64,000 bases of DNA, from positions 1,311,001 through 1,375,000 of the forward strand of contig NZ_CP046902.1 of NCBI RefSeq assembly GCF_009789555.1. The letters are read 5' to 3'. The stretch's first letter is position 1; every line of letters begins with the position of its first letter. The notes under the pieces are model-generated. The model saw only the letters and a list, made by a program, of their open reading frames with translations. It was not told the origin of the DNA and ran no database searches. Both the position numbers and the translations under genes were made by a program. The stretch comes from Stutzerimonas stutzeri. GTDB taxonomy: Bacteria; Pseudomonadota; Gammaproteobacteria; Pseudomonadales; Pseudomonadaceae. Of this stretch, positions 34,775-43,863 are shown in pieces.

Positions 34775-35755
34775 CTACCGAGCCATCTGATACGCCGTTT
34801 CAAGCGCCACCTGCAGGCTGCCGGTATCGATACGCCCGGTACCGGCAAGATCCAGCGCTGTGCCGTGATCGACCGAGGTGCGCACGATCGGCAAGCCCAG
34901 CGTGACGTTGACGGCCGCGCCGAAGCCCTTGTACTTGAGCACCGGCAAGCCCTGGTCGTGATACATCGCCAGCACCGCATCGCAGTGCTCGAGGTGTTTG
35001 GGCGTGAACAGGGTGTCGGCGGGCAGCGGGCCGATGAGGTCGATGCCTTCCTGGCGAAGCGCTTGCAGCGCAGGCTCGATGATCTCGATTTCCTCGCGCC
35101 CCAAATGTCCGCCTTCGCCGGCGTGGGGGTTGAGCCCGCAGACGAGAATGCGAGGACGGGCGATGCCGAACTTTGCCACCAGATCGCTATGAAGGATGCG
35201 CGTCACGCGCTGCAGGCGCTCGGCAGTGATGGCTGCGGCCACGTCCATGAGTGGCAGATGCGTGGTGACCAGTGCAACGCGCAGGCCGCGGGTGGCGAGC
35301 ATCATCACCACCTGCTCGGTGCCCGTCAGTTGTGCGAGAAATTCGGTGTGACCGGAAAAAGGGATGCCCGCCTCGTTGATGACGCCCTTGTGCACGGGCG
35401 CGGTAATCATGCCGGCGAAGCTGCCATCCAGGCAGCCTTCACCGGCGCGTTGCAGCGTGGCAAGCACGTAGCGGGCGTTTGCGGGACTGAGCTGACCGCT
35501 GACGGCCGGCGAGGCGAGTGGCGTGTCCCAAACGTACAGGCTGCCCGCCGGTGCCGGTTGGCTCGGCCAACGCGCGGGAGTCACTTCGATCAGCGTGACG
35601 TTCAGTCCCAGCTCGGCCGCACGCGCGTGCATCAGCTCGGCACTGGCAACGGCAATCAGGGCATGGGGATGACTGTCGCGTGCCAGCAGCAGGCAGAGAT
35701 CCGGACCGATGCCGGCGGGCTCGCCGGGCGTAAGGGCGAAGCGTTTGGCGATCAT
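34775..35755 (-). CDS. pdxA: 4-hydroxythreonine-4-phosphate dehydrogenase
   Basis: A 326-residue protein starting MIAKRFALTPGEPAGIGPDL. Metal-binding His residues are in the GHTEFLAQLTG segment (about 135-145) and in AMYHDQGLPVLKYKGF (about 265-280), with GLNPHAGEGGHLG between. It oxidises 4-phosphohydroxy-L-threonine in pyridoxal-phosphate synthesis. A 226-base spacer to rsmA holds no gene. The strong terminator at 35776 separates it from surA, so pdxA may have its own promoter or depend on read-through. Confidence 0.97.
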   Translation of the reverse strand: MIAKRFALTPGEPAGIGPDLCLLLARDSHPHALIAVASAELMHARAAELGLNVTLIEVTPARWPSQPAPAGSLYVWDTPLASPAVSGQLSPANARYVLATLQRAGEGCLDGSFAGMITAPVHKGVINEAGIPFSGHTEFLAQLTGTEQVVMMLATRGLRVALVTTHLPLMDVAAAITAERLQRVTRILHSDLVAKFGIARPRILVCGLNPHAGEGGHLGREEIEIIEPALQALRQEGIDLIGPLPADTLFTPKHLEHCDAVLAMYHDQGLPVLKYKGFGAAVNVTLGLPIVRTSVDHGTALDLAGTGRIDTGSLQVALETAYQMAR

Positions 35756-35775
35756 GTGATCAGTCCTTGAGGCAG

Positions 35776-35810
35776 AAAAAAAACGGGCCGGCCAAACTGG
35801 CAGGCCCGCT
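35776..35810 (-). terminator. Terminator after surA
   Basis: AGCGGGCC and GGCCCGT (35803-35810 and 35783-35789), with a further TGCCAG...TGGCC inner pairing, make a long GC hairpin followed on the minus strand by eight consecutive T. It is a strong rho-independent signal between surA and pdxA. Confidence 0.8.
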
Positions 35811-35839
35811 GATGGGGTACTACTTCGAGCGCGTCGGTA

Positions 35840-37147
35840 TCAGATCTTGATCTCGACGTAGGCTTCGTCACGAATCTGGCGCAACCAGGCTTGCAGCTCT
35901 TCATCGTACTTACGGTTGCGCAGCAACGTGAGCGCCTGTTGCTCGCGAAATTCTTCGCTGGCGTCTGTCGCGCGGCGTCCGAGCACCTCAAGGATATGCC
36001 AGCCGTACGCCGTCTTGAATGCGTCGGACAACTGGCCGCTCGGGGTGTTGGCCATGACTTCACGGAACTCCGGAACCAGGGAGCTCGGATCGATCCAGTT
36101 CAGGTCGCCACCGTTGAGCGCCGAGCCCGGGTCCTCGGAGAAGTTCTTCGCCAGTTCGGAGAAGCTTTCGCCGGCCAGGATACGGTCGCGCAGGCGTTCG
36201 ACCAGGCGGCGGCTTTCCTCATCGCTGCGAATCTGGCTCGGCTTGATCAGGATGTGGCGCACGTGGATCTCGTCGCGTACCTGAGTGTCGCCGCCGCGCT
36301 TGTCGAGGACCTTGAGCAGAATGAAACCGGGCGGCGTCCGGACCGGTTGGGTGAAATCCCCAACGTTCATCGTGCTGACTTCGGTGTCGAAGGGGGGGGG
36401 CAGTTGGGCCGCTTTACGCCAGCCCATGTCGCCGCCTTCCAGGGCGTTCTCGCTGGCTGAGCGTGACACCGCCAGTTGGGCGAAATCAGCACCCTTTTGC
36501 AGCTGTTCGTAAGTATCCCGTGCGGCTTGCTCGGCGGCCTGGAGGGTCGCCGAGTCGGCCGACTCCGGGACCGGAATCAGGATGTTCGCCAGCCGGTACT
36601 CTTCCGACAGTTGCAGCTTGCCTAGGTCGGAGGCGAGGAAATTCTCGACTTCCTGGTTCGAGACCTGGACCCGCTCGGCAATGCGGCGTTGGCGCACGCG
36701 GCTGATGACCATCTCTCTGCGGATCTGCTCGCGGGCGGTTTCCAGGCTCAGCCCGTCACGCTCAAGCGCGACGCGGAACTGGTCGAGGCTCATGTTGTTG
36801 CGCTGGGCGATGGTGGCCATGGCCTGGTTGAGTTCTTCGTCCGAGATACGGATGCCCGAGCGTTCGCCGATCTGCAGTTGGAGGTTCTCGGTGATCAGGC
36901 GTTCCAGTACCTGTTGTTGCATGACCTCCCGCGGCGGCATTTCGGCGCCGCGTTTCGCGATGGTCTGCTCGACCTCGCGAAGGCGCTGGTCCAACTGGCT
37001 TTGCATGATGACGTCGTTGTCGACAATGGCGACGATACGGTCGAGCGGGCGGACCTCGGCGCTGACCGAGGTGACCATGACGGTGTTGCCTAACAGCAGT
37101 GCACCCACCAGCAGTGGGCGCAGGTAATCAGAAAGCTTGGTCTTCAC
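35840..37147 (-). CDS. surA: Periplasmic peptidyl-prolyl isomerase/chaperone SurA
   Basis: Start GTG 37147 (MKTKLSDYLRPLLVGALLL) is preferred, overlapping the lptD end by 20 bases; GTG 37153 is also possible, and the open frame further upstream runs inside lptD. The product is 435 residues with a signal peptide to about ASA, an N-terminal chaperone domain (DRIVAIVDNDVIMQSQLDQR), and two parvulin domains (about 180-275 and 290-385), with HVRHILIKPSQIRSDEE in the second. SurA escorts outer-membrane proteins, LptD among them, to the BAM complex, which explains the conserved lptD-surA pairing. Confidence 0.96.
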   Translation of the reverse strand: MKTKLSDYLRPLLVGALLLGNTVMVTSVSAEVRPLDRIVAIVDNDVIMQSQLDQRLREVEQTIAKRGAEMPPREVMQQQVLERLITENLQLQIGERSGIRISDEELNQAMATIAQRNNMSLDQFRVALERDGLSLETAREQIRREMVISRVRQRRIAERVQVSNQEVENFLASDLGKLQLSEEYRLANILIPVPESADSATLQAAEQAARDTYEQLQKGADFAQLAVSRSASENALEGGDMGWRKAAQLPPPFDTEVSTMNVGDFTQPVRTPPGFILLKVLDKRGGDTQVRDEIHVRHILIKPSQIRSDEESRRLVERLRDRILAGESFSELAKNFSEDPGSALNGGDLNWIDPSSLVPEFREVMANTPSGQLSDAFKTAYGWHILEVLGRRATDASEEFREQQALTLLRNRKYDEELQAWLRQIRDEAYVEIKI

Positions 37148-39911
37148 GTTCACGGTAACCTTGTATGCCTTCGTCGAGGAATGTCTCGGTCGTGCTGCCG
37201 AACACGCCGCCGAGTCCCTTGAGGACGATTTGCAGGAAGATGCCATTGTCTGGCTCGTCGTTCTGCGATGGGTTGAGACTGGTTTCGTCGTAGTCGATCC
37301 AGTAGCGGTTGATCACTCGCAGCTTCCAGCAGCAATTGTCGTATTCGAAGCCGCCGAAGGCTTCCAGCGTACGGTTGCGGCTGTAGTCATGCTGCCAGCG
37401 TGCGATCACGCTCCACTGCGGCACGATTGGCCAGATGGTGGAGATGTCGTGCTGATTGATCTTGTAGTAATCCTTGATGTACTCGGGCGTACCCGGCGTG
37501 CCGTAGTCGCCGCCATAGGTCCACAGGCCGGTCGCTTGATCGAAACGGACGGTGTCGTTGCGATAGCGGTAACCGATATTGACGATCTTGTTCGGATTGT
37601 CGGCCGGCTGGTAATGCCACATGGCGCTACCGGAACGGGTGCTGTGCGTGTCCGGGTCCCAGTTGAAGGTGGACGTGAAGCGCCAGTCCCGGTTGTAGCG
37701 GTACATATATTCCAGCGCGTAGGGCGAGACCGATGAGGTCGCGTTGGACCGCGTGCGGTAGTCGATGCCGCGCAGCTGGACCTTTCTATCCTCGAAGTAG
37801 AACGCCTGGCCGATGCTCAAGCGCTGACGCTCGAAGCCATTGGGTTCGATCCAGCGGTTGGTGACTCCGAGCGATACCTGGTTGGCGTCGCCGATACGGT
37901 CCCTGCCGGAAAAGCGGTTCTCGCGCCACAGGGACGAATAGCCGAAGGTGCTCTCGCCGGTATCGAAGATCGGGATGTCATCCTGCTCTTCCTCCGGCAC
38001 GTACAGGTAGAACAGCCGGGGTTCGAGCGTCTGGCGATAGTCCTTGCCGAACCATTGGGTATCACGATCGAAATACAAACCGCTGTCGACGCTGAAGATC
38101 GGCACGCTGCGGTTCTGATTGCGATCGAAGGATTCGTAGGCAGCCAGCGAAGTCTGGCCGCGCGCGTCCAGATCCAGGTCGTACTGGGTATAGGCGTACT
38201 TCAATGATGGCTTGAGGAAGCCCCACGTCCAGTCGAGCGGCAGGCTGACGCCCGGCTCCAGGTGCAGACGCTCGCCTTCGGCGCGGGCGAGCCCAGTCAG
38301 GCGATCGTCATACCAGCGATGCTCGGGCAGGCCGGTGTTGCCATCCTCGTCGGTAAAAAACCCATTGCGCAAACTGCGCTGGAAACTGACGAACTCGGTG
38401 TTGTAGGCAAACCGCAAGCCGCCCGGCTGGAATGGCAGCGCACCATTGAGCGTGAGCTGCGGCAGGCGCTCGTACGGCGTGACGTCGGTAACCGTGGTGC
38501 GCTCGTAGGCATGCACATTCAACCGTGCGGTATAACTGTCGCCCCGATAGCTCAGCGTGCCTCGCTGGTCGAGATGATCCGGCTGGTCGATGCCCAGCTG
38601 GGTGTCCAGGTCCTGGAAGTAATAAGGGTCGCTGATATCGGTGTAATCGACCTCGGCCAGCCAGCGCGAGTCCAGCCCGGTCCGATGTTGCCAGCTGTAC
38701 ATCCAGCGCTGGTCTTCATACTCGGACTGCAGCTTGCGGTCGTCGTTGCTGTCGTCCAGGTAGGCGGCGCCGAACTGGCCTTCGCTGCTGCGGGTCAGGT
38801 AACGGAACTCACCTTCGAGCAACAGCCCGCGATCGCTCATGTAGTTCGGGTACAGCGTGGCGTCGAAATTCGGCGCCAGGTTGAAGTAGTACGGCGTAAC
38901 CAGCGACAGGCCGGTGTCGCTCGACGAACCGATGCTGGGTGCGAGAAAGCCGGACTGCCGCCGATCATCGATCGGGAAGTGGATATAAGGTGTGTAGAAC
39001 ACCGGAATATCCTTGACCCGCAGCGTCACGTTGGTCGCCGAGCCAAAGCCGGTGGCGGGGTTCAGCGTGACGTTGTTGCCTTTCAGGTGCCAGGCATTGT
39101 CGCCCGGCTCGCAACTGGTGTAAGTGCCGTCCTTGAGCCGGATGATGGCGTTTTCCGTGCGCTTGGCGTACTGCGCGCTACCACGAATCTTGCCTTCATG
39201 GACTACGTATTCGGCATTTTCGACCTGGGCTTCACCGGTATCGAGGAAGAGTTCGGCACGATCGCCCACCATCAGGGCGCCACGATCACGCAAGCGGACG
39301 TTGCCTTTCAGTTCGCCGCGGTTCTCCAGTTGATACAGGCTGGCTTCGTCGGCCTCGGCCTGGATGCTGCCTTGGCGCAGGATCACGTCACCGGCCAGCG
39401 TCGCGACTTCCTGCTGCTGCTCGTAGCGTGTCGCTTTCGCCGAAACATAGGTCGGCGCGTCGCTCATCGGGGTGTCATCGAACCGACCCGGACGATTCGG
39501 TTCCACATAGGTACCGGTGCAGTAAGGTCCCGTCTCGGCCAGTTGAGCGTTGGTCAACTGGTCACGCGGCACCCAGTCCAGGTGACTGTAGTCGGCGCTG
39601 CGCGATGCCAGCGCGCGACCTTTGCTCTCGGTTACCAGCGTGGTCGTGGCGGCCTGCTGTTCGGCCTTGCCGGTTCGAGGTTGTGCGACGCTGGCGGTGT
39701 CGCTGGCCGCGCTGCCGCGATGGACGGGGCGCGGTGGCAGCTCGGGGCTGGCGGCATCGGATGCGCAGCTCCAGCCTCCATCGGCTCCGGGCTGGCAGGC
39801 GAACTGCTCGGCTCCGATCACTAGGGGAGTCGCTACCGGTTGCAATGCGAGCAGGCCGCCTGTAACCAGTAGAGGGAATTTCTTGCGAAAAGCGGGATAT
39901 TTGACTGCCAT
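37128..39911 (-). CDS. lptD: LPS-assembly protein LptD
   Basis: A 927-residue outer-membrane protein. A cleavable signal peptide (about 1-32) and a variable linker precede the OstA/LptA-like jellyroll (about 155-280; YVSAKATRYEQQQEVATLAGDV), then the large LptD barrel (about 330-900; VTPYYFNLAPNFDATLYPNY and WMYSWQHRTGL). With LptE it inserts lipopolysaccharide into the outer leaflet. The last Cys pair (DNCCWKLRV near the C-terminus) is the conserved disulfide-forming site. It is first in the lptD-surA unit and divergent from amgK. Confidence 0.97.
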   Translation of the reverse strand: MAVKYPAFRKKFPLLVTGGLLALQPVATPLVIGAEQFACQPGADGGWSCASDAASPELPPRPVHRGSAASDTASVAQPRTGKAEQQAATTTLVTESKGRALASRSADYSHLDWVPRDQLTNAQLAETGPYCTGTYVEPNRPGRFDDTPMSDAPTYVSAKATRYEQQQEVATLAGDVILRQGSIQAEADEASLYQLENRGELKGNVRLRDRGALMVGDRAELFLDTGEAQVENAEYVVHEGKIRGSAQYAKRTENAIIRLKDGTYTSCEPGDNAWHLKGNNVTLNPATGFGSATNVTLRVKDIPVFYTPYIHFPIDDRRQSGFLAPSIGSSSDTGLSLVTPYYFNLAPNFDATLYPNYMSDRGLLLEGEFRYLTRSSEGQFGAAYLDDSNDDRKLQSEYEDQRWMYSWQHRTGLDSRWLAEVDYTDISDPYYFQDLDTQLGIDQPDHLDQRGTLSYRGDSYTARLNVHAYERTTVTDVTPYERLPQLTLNGALPFQPGGLRFAYNTEFVSFQRSLRNGFFTDEDGNTGLPEHRWYDDRLTGLARAEGERLHLEPGVSLPLDWTWGFLKPSLKYAYTQYDLDLDARGQTSLAAYESFDRNQNRSVPIFSVDSGLYFDRDTQWFGKDYRQTLEPRLFYLYVPEEEQDDIPIFDTGESTFGYSSLWRENRFSGRDRIGDANQVSLGVTNRWIEPNGFERQRLSIGQAFYFEDRKVQLRGIDYRTRSNATSSVSPYALEYMYRYNRDWRFTSTFNWDPDTHSTRSGSAMWHYQPADNPNKIVNIGYRYRNDTVRFDQATGLWTYGGDYGTPGTPEYIKDYYKINQHDISTIWPIVPQWSVIARWQHDYSRNRTLEAFGGFEYDNCCWKLRVINRYWIDYDETSLNPSQNDEPDNGIFLQIVLKGLGGVFGSTTETFLDEGIQGYREREDQAF

Positions 39912-40041
39912 CTTGTTTTTTGGGTCCGTGCTTGCGGCGAGCCATCGGCCGGGCTGGGCCGCACGCCTCTCGATGGGCTGAAAAAGATGCTGGATAATAA
40001 AGCATGACCCGCCTATCGGCTAGCGCCCTGGAGAGCACCAT

Positions 40042-41064
40042 ATGCCGCAACACGATCAACGCCTGCAGGACCTGAGCGCCTGGCTGGACCCCCAACTGAG
40101 CGCGCTTTTCGCGCGTCGCGGCTGGGGCGGGGTGCCCGAGGCGACACTGGTTCCGGCCAGCAGCGACGCCAGCTTCCGCCGCTATTTTCGCTGGGAGGCT
40201 CAGGGGCGCAGCTTCATCCTGATGGACGCACCGCCGCCGCAGGAAAACTGCCGCCCCTTCGTTGCCATCGCGGCCTTGCTGGCCGACGCGGGTGTCAACG
40301 TGCCACAAATCCTTGCCCAGGATCTGGAACGGGGCTTTCTGCTGCTGAGCGATCTGGGCCGGCAGACCTACCTTGACGTCATTGATCAGACCAATGCCGA
40401 CGAGCTGTTCGCCGACGCCATCGAGGCCTTGCTCGCCTTCCAGGCTCGGCCTGTAGCCACGGCGCTGCCCAGCTATGATGAGGCGCTGCTACGCCGGGAA
40501 TTGCAGCTGTTTCCCGACTGGTATGTGGAGCGCCATCTGGGGCATCGCTTCAGCGCGGCCGAGCGGGAAACCTGGGAACGTACATGCCGGCTGTTGATCG
40601 ACTCGGCACTGGCGCAGCCCAGGGTGCTGGTGCATCGTGACTACATGCCACGCAACCTGATGATCAGTGAGCCGTACCCCGGTGTGCTGGATTTCCAGGA
40701 TGCGGTCATCGGTCCGGTGACCTACGACATCACTTCGCTGTTCAAGGATGCCTTTGTCAGTTGGCCCGAGGCGCGGGTGCAGGGCTGGTTGCAGGGCTAT
40801 TGGGAGGCCGCGCGAGCGGCAGGCATTGCGGTCCACGAGCGTTTCGATGCGTTCCAGCACGCCAGCGATCTGATGGGGCTGCAGCGCCACCTGAAGGTCA
40901 TCGGCATATTTGCGCGTATCTGCCACCGCGACGGCAAACCCCGTTATCTGGCGGATGTGCCGCGCTTTTTCGCCTACATCGAGACCGTCACCGCACGCCG
41001 CCCCGAACTGGCTGAGCTGGCCGCATTGTTGCGCAGTCTTCCAACGGCCCAGGTGCAGCCATGA
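40042..41064 (+). CDS. amgK: N-acetylmuramate/N-acetylglucosamine kinase
   Basis: A 340-residue kinase of the aminoglycoside-phosphotransferase fold. N-lobe: ASFRRYFRWEAQG and FILMDAPPPQENCRPF. Catalytic loop: VLVHRDYMPRNLM, with Asp as the base and Asn as a metal ligand, followed by LDFQDAVIGPVTYD. It phosphorylates the anomeric carbon of MurNAc or GlcNAc in the fosfomycin-bypass cell-wall recycling route of Pseudomonas. A four-base overlap with murU, the next enzyme, confirms the role. Confidence 0.95.
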   Translation: MPQHDQRLQDLSAWLDPQLSALFARRGWGGVPEATLVPASSDASFRRYFRWEAQGRSFILMDAPPPQENCRPFVAIAALLADAGVNVPQILAQDLERGFLLLSDLGRQTYLDVIDQTNADELFADAIEALLAFQARPVATALPSYDEALLRRELQLFPDWYVERHLGHRFSAAERETWERTCRLLIDSALAQPRVLVHRDYMPRNLMISEPYPGVLDFQDAVIGPVTYDITSLFKDAFVSWPEARVQGWLQGYWEAARAAGIAVHERFDAFQHASDLMGLQRHLKVIGIFARICHRDGKPRYLADVPRFFAYIETVTARRPELAELAALLRSLPTAQVQP

Positions 41065-41732
41065 AGGCGATGATCCTCGCTGCCGGAAAGGGCGAGCGTC
41101 TGCGCCCGCTGACCTTGCACACGCCCAAACCCCTGGTGCGGGCAGGTGCGATGCCGCTGATCGAGTACCACGTACGGGCGCTGGCGCGTGCGGGCTTCAC
41201 CGAGCTGGTGATCAACCATGCCTGGCTCGGCGAGCAGATCGAGGCGTACCTGGGCGAGGGCGGGCGGTTCGGCGTGCATATCCAGTATTCCGCCGAGGGC
41301 GAGCCGCTCGAGACTGGAGGCGGCATCCATCGGGCGCTGCCGCTGCTGGGCGAGCAACCGTTCGTGGTGGTCAATGGCGACATCTGGACCGACTACGACT
41401 TCGCCGCGCTGGCACAACCGCTCGCGGGGCTGGCGCATCTGGTGCTGGTGGACAACCCACCCCATCATCGTGGCGGTGACTTCACGCTCGAGCGCGGCAA
41501 GGTCAGCGAAGGCGGCGCGCAGGCAGCGACCTTCACCTACAGCGGAATTGCCGTACTGCATCCTCGGTTGTTCGCGCACTGCAACGGCGGTGCGTTCAAA
41601 CTCGCGCCGCTGTTGCGTCAGGCCATGGCGACCGGCCAGGTCACCGGCGAGCATTTCGACGGGCGCTGGGTCGATGTCGGCACCCACGAGCGCCTGGCGG
41701 ACGTCGAGCGCATCCTGGAGGCGCGACGCTGA
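41061..41732 (+). CDS. murU: N-acetylmuramate-1-phosphate uridylyltransferase
   Basis: A 223-residue nucleotidyltransferase. The signature MILAAGKGERLRPLTLHTPKPL (residues 4-25) binds UTP; VNGDIWTDYDF (about 105-115) holds a metal Asp. It converts MurNAc-1-phosphate to UDP-MurNAc, bypassing MurA. It overlaps amgK and runs directly into the djlA-like gene, so the three form one operon. Sequence alone could suit a general sugar-phosphate nucleotidyltransferase; context decides. Confidence 0.95.
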   Translation: MKAMILAAGKGERLRPLTLHTPKPLVRAGAMPLIEYHVRALARAGFTELVINHAWLGEQIEAYLGEGGRFGVHIQYSAEGEPLETGGGIHRALPLLGEQPFVVVNGDIWTDYDFAALAQPLAGLAHLVLVDNPPHHRGGDFTLERGKVSEGGAQAATFTYSGIAVLHPRLFAHCNGGAFKLAPLLRQAMATGQVTGEHFDGRWVDVGTHERLADVERILEARR

Positions 41733-42500
41733 ATGTTCTGGCCCATTACATTTTTGGGTGCGCTGATCGGCTGGCTGATCGCAACGATTCCAGGCGCTCT
41801 GCTTGGCGCGCTCATCGGGCAGGTCCTCGATCGTCGCCTCGGGCTCGATTCCTGGGCTCGTCTGCGTGCACACATGGGCGGCAAGGCGCCGATGCAAGGC
41901 GAGGAGTTGCTGTTCTTTCTGCTCGGGCGGTTGGCCAAAAGCAGCGGGCGGATCAGCGAGGCGCATATCCAGGCCGCACGCAGGGAGATGCAGCGGTTGC
42001 AGTTGGGCCCGGCGGCCCAGCGGGCCGCCATCGATGCGTTCTACCGGGGCAAATCCAGCGGCGAGGGGTTGCGCGACCCGCTTCAGGGCCTGCGTGGGCG
42101 CCATGGCGAAGCCAAGGCGGTGCTCCAGGCCTGTTGGAGAATGGCGCGGGCGCAAGGGCAGATCGATGCGCGAGAGCATGAACTGGTCATGCTCTGGGGG
42201 CGGTGGATGGGCTGGGATTCAGCGGCCATCGCGGCGCTGGACCCGAATGGCGGGCGGCGGCAGGGCGCGCCGAGCAACCTGGGTGGCGCCTATGAGCAGG
42301 CCCTGCGGCTTCTCGGCGTGCGTGCCGACAGCGAGCCGCAGGCGATCAAGCGCGCCTATAGGCGACTGCTCAGCAAGCATCATCCGGACAAGCAGGCCGG
42401 TGCTGGCGCAACCCCGCTGCAGGTCCGCGAGGCCACCGAGCGAACCCGTGAGCTGCACAACGCCTACACCCTGATCCGTGAGCGTCGCGGTTTTCGCTGA
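41733..42500 (+). CDS. djlA: DnaJ-like membrane co-chaperone (DjlA-type)
   Basis: A 255-residue protein that starts at the base after murU ends. It has an N-terminal membrane segment (about 4-27, Gly-rich), a TerB-like helical domain (about 50-165; QGEELLFFLLGRLAKSSGRIS) and a C-terminal J domain (about 188-250) with the HPD motif in SKHHPDKQAG. The layout is that of DjlA, which stimulates DnaK at the inner membrane. The link with cell-wall recycling genes is conserved in Pseudomonas, but its meaning is unknown. Confidence 0.88.
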   Translation: MFWPITFLGALIGWLIATIPGALLGALIGQVLDRRLGLDSWARLRAHMGGKAPMQGEELLFFLLGRLAKSSGRISEAHIQAARREMQRLQLGPAAQRAAIDAFYRGKSSGEGLRDPLQGLRGRHGEAKAVLQACWRMARAQGQIDAREHELVMLWGRWMGWDSAAIAALDPNGGRRQGAPSNLGGAYEQALRLLGVRADSEPQAIKRAYRRLLSKHHPDKQAGAGATPLQVREATERTRELHNAYTLIRERRGFR

Positions 42501-42537
42501 TGCCATGCGATGGCGCACCGGACCCGGCGCAAGGCTG

Positions 42538-43560
42538 CTAGAACTGTGGGTCGAGCCAGCCGCGAGCCCGGCGGAGCAACTGCTCCTGCTGCGTTTCGGT
42601 ATCGCCGTTCAGCGGCTGCAGCCCAATCTGACGATACGCCGGATGTCTGTTTCGCCGGCTCGCATCGAGGCGCTCGCGAGCCGCTGAGCGCTGACTGGCG
42701 TCGTCCTTGTAGAAGAGGTCGCCTGTCGGGATATTGAGGCTCGGGAGCAGCCGTCCAAGCGGCTCGTCCTGGTCGTCGGGCTGGCGCGGCTGGATCACCA
42801 GCAGGTGCCGAACATCGGGCGGGGTCGACTGTTGAAGGTAGCGCGCGGCCCAATAGCCGCCGGTGCCCTGGCCGAGGAGCACGATGGCCGCCGGTTGCCT
42901 GCCGCGCGCGAAGTCGACGGCTGCCTGGATGCGCTGAGCGACCTGTTCTTCATGGCGGAGTTCCGGTTGCGCTGGCGCGGCCGGCTGTGCGTCAGTGTCT
43001 GTCTCGGTGCCGTCCAAGGCGGGCTCCCCGGCAGGTGCAGCGGTTTGTTCGGGAAGGTAGCCGGCCTCGCTTGGCACCTCGTCCGCGGCGGTTGCCTCGC
43101 CTTCGGCATCGGCCCGTTCGGTTGGGCGCTCCGTCGACTCGGCCGGGATGTCGGCGAGGATCAGCCGGCGCGAGTCCGGCAGGCTGAGGCTCAGCGTGTG
43201 CCAGCCGTGATCGGGCAGGCCGCGGCGTAATGGGCCGATGCCGCGCGGCCAGTCCGCGCTCTCGCCTTCTCCCGGCACAAGAATGACCAGGCCTTTGGGC
43301 GCGCCGACATTGGCCGGCCGCCACAGTGCGACAAAATCGTCGGCACCCGCCTTCAGGCTGACGAACTCATCGGCAGGCAACTGGCGCCGTAAGCTCGCGG
43401 CCGCGCTGTCGCTGCGCGATGGCAGCAAGGGCCGCTCGATCTGTGTCGGCTCCGGCGCGAGCTCAGGTGGCGCCGCTTCTTCTGCGGCGCCAGTCGTCAG
43501 TACCGTCAGGGCTGCGGGCAAAAGGGCCAGCAACCGCAGTGAAACGAGAAGACGAGGCAT
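42538..43560 (-). CDS. DUF3530 alpha/beta-hydrolase-like periplasmic protein
   Basis: Start ATG 43560, with GGAGT nine bases upstream (MPRLLVSLRLLALLPAALT); the frame extends further up without support. The 340-residue product has a signal peptide to about GAA-26, a Pro/Glu-rich linker, a first half LVILVPGEGESADWPRGIG with the hydrolase oxyanion-like turn, and IVLLGQGTGGYWAARYL, the nucleophile elbow with Gln in place of the usual Ser (G-Q-G-T-G). An acidic low-complexity insert (about 165-215) splits the domain. The missing Ser suggests it is not an active serine hydrolase. Function is unknown. Confidence 0.75.
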   Translation of the reverse strand: MPRLLVSLRLLALLPAALTVLTTGAAEEAAPPELAPEPTQIERPLLPSRSDSAAASLRRQLPADEFVSLKAGADDFVALWRPANVGAPKGLVILVPGEGESADWPRGIGPLRRGLPDHGWHTLSLSLPDSRRLILADIPAESTERPTERADAEGEATAADEVPSEAGYLPEQTAAPAGEPALDGTETDTDAQPAAPAQPELRHEEQVAQRIQAAVDFARGRQPAAIVLLGQGTGGYWAARYLQQSTPPDVRHLLVIQPRQPDDQDEPLGRLLPSLNIPTGDLFYKDDASQRSAARERLDASRRNRHPAYRQIGLQPLNGDTETQQEQLLRRARGWLDPQF

Positions 43561-43863
43561 GGATACTCCTGGATGCCGGCACGCCAGCGCTGTCGAGGCG
43601 AGCCTGGAGAGCAGGCTCTGCACGCAGGCGCCGGTGATCTGATCGACGATGGCTGGACGGCGTTGCGGTGTCGGACGAGCCTCCAGCACCTTGTGAGTTT
43701 ATCGGAAGGGCGGCCGGTAAATTGAGCGTGCAAAATAACGAACAGCGTTCTACTGTAATCCGAACGCCTTGGTGGGCGCGGCGGGCGATCATCTATGCCG
43801 CTGCGCTCGCGTCCCCGATGCCAGTTCGATCCGAGCCGACGATGAGCGGCTACTGAGGAGCTT
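43561..43863. other. Spacer between the DUF3530 gene and gabT
   Basis: A 303-base divergent intergenic stretch. Short open frames occur on both strands, but none has a ribosome site or recognisable product. The gabT ribosome site GAGGAG (43855-43860) lies at its right end. I see no clear promoter or operator. Confidence 0.5.

Noticed and set aside
38262..39824. A 520-codon open frame on the plus strand opposite lptD
   Set aside because: It is the antisense frame of a GC-rich gene; lptD on the other strand has clear family motifs, and this frame has none and no ribosome site.
40974..42179. A 401-codon minus-strand open frame across amgK, murU and djlA
   Set aside because: It spans three well-supported genes in antisense and has no recognisable feature.
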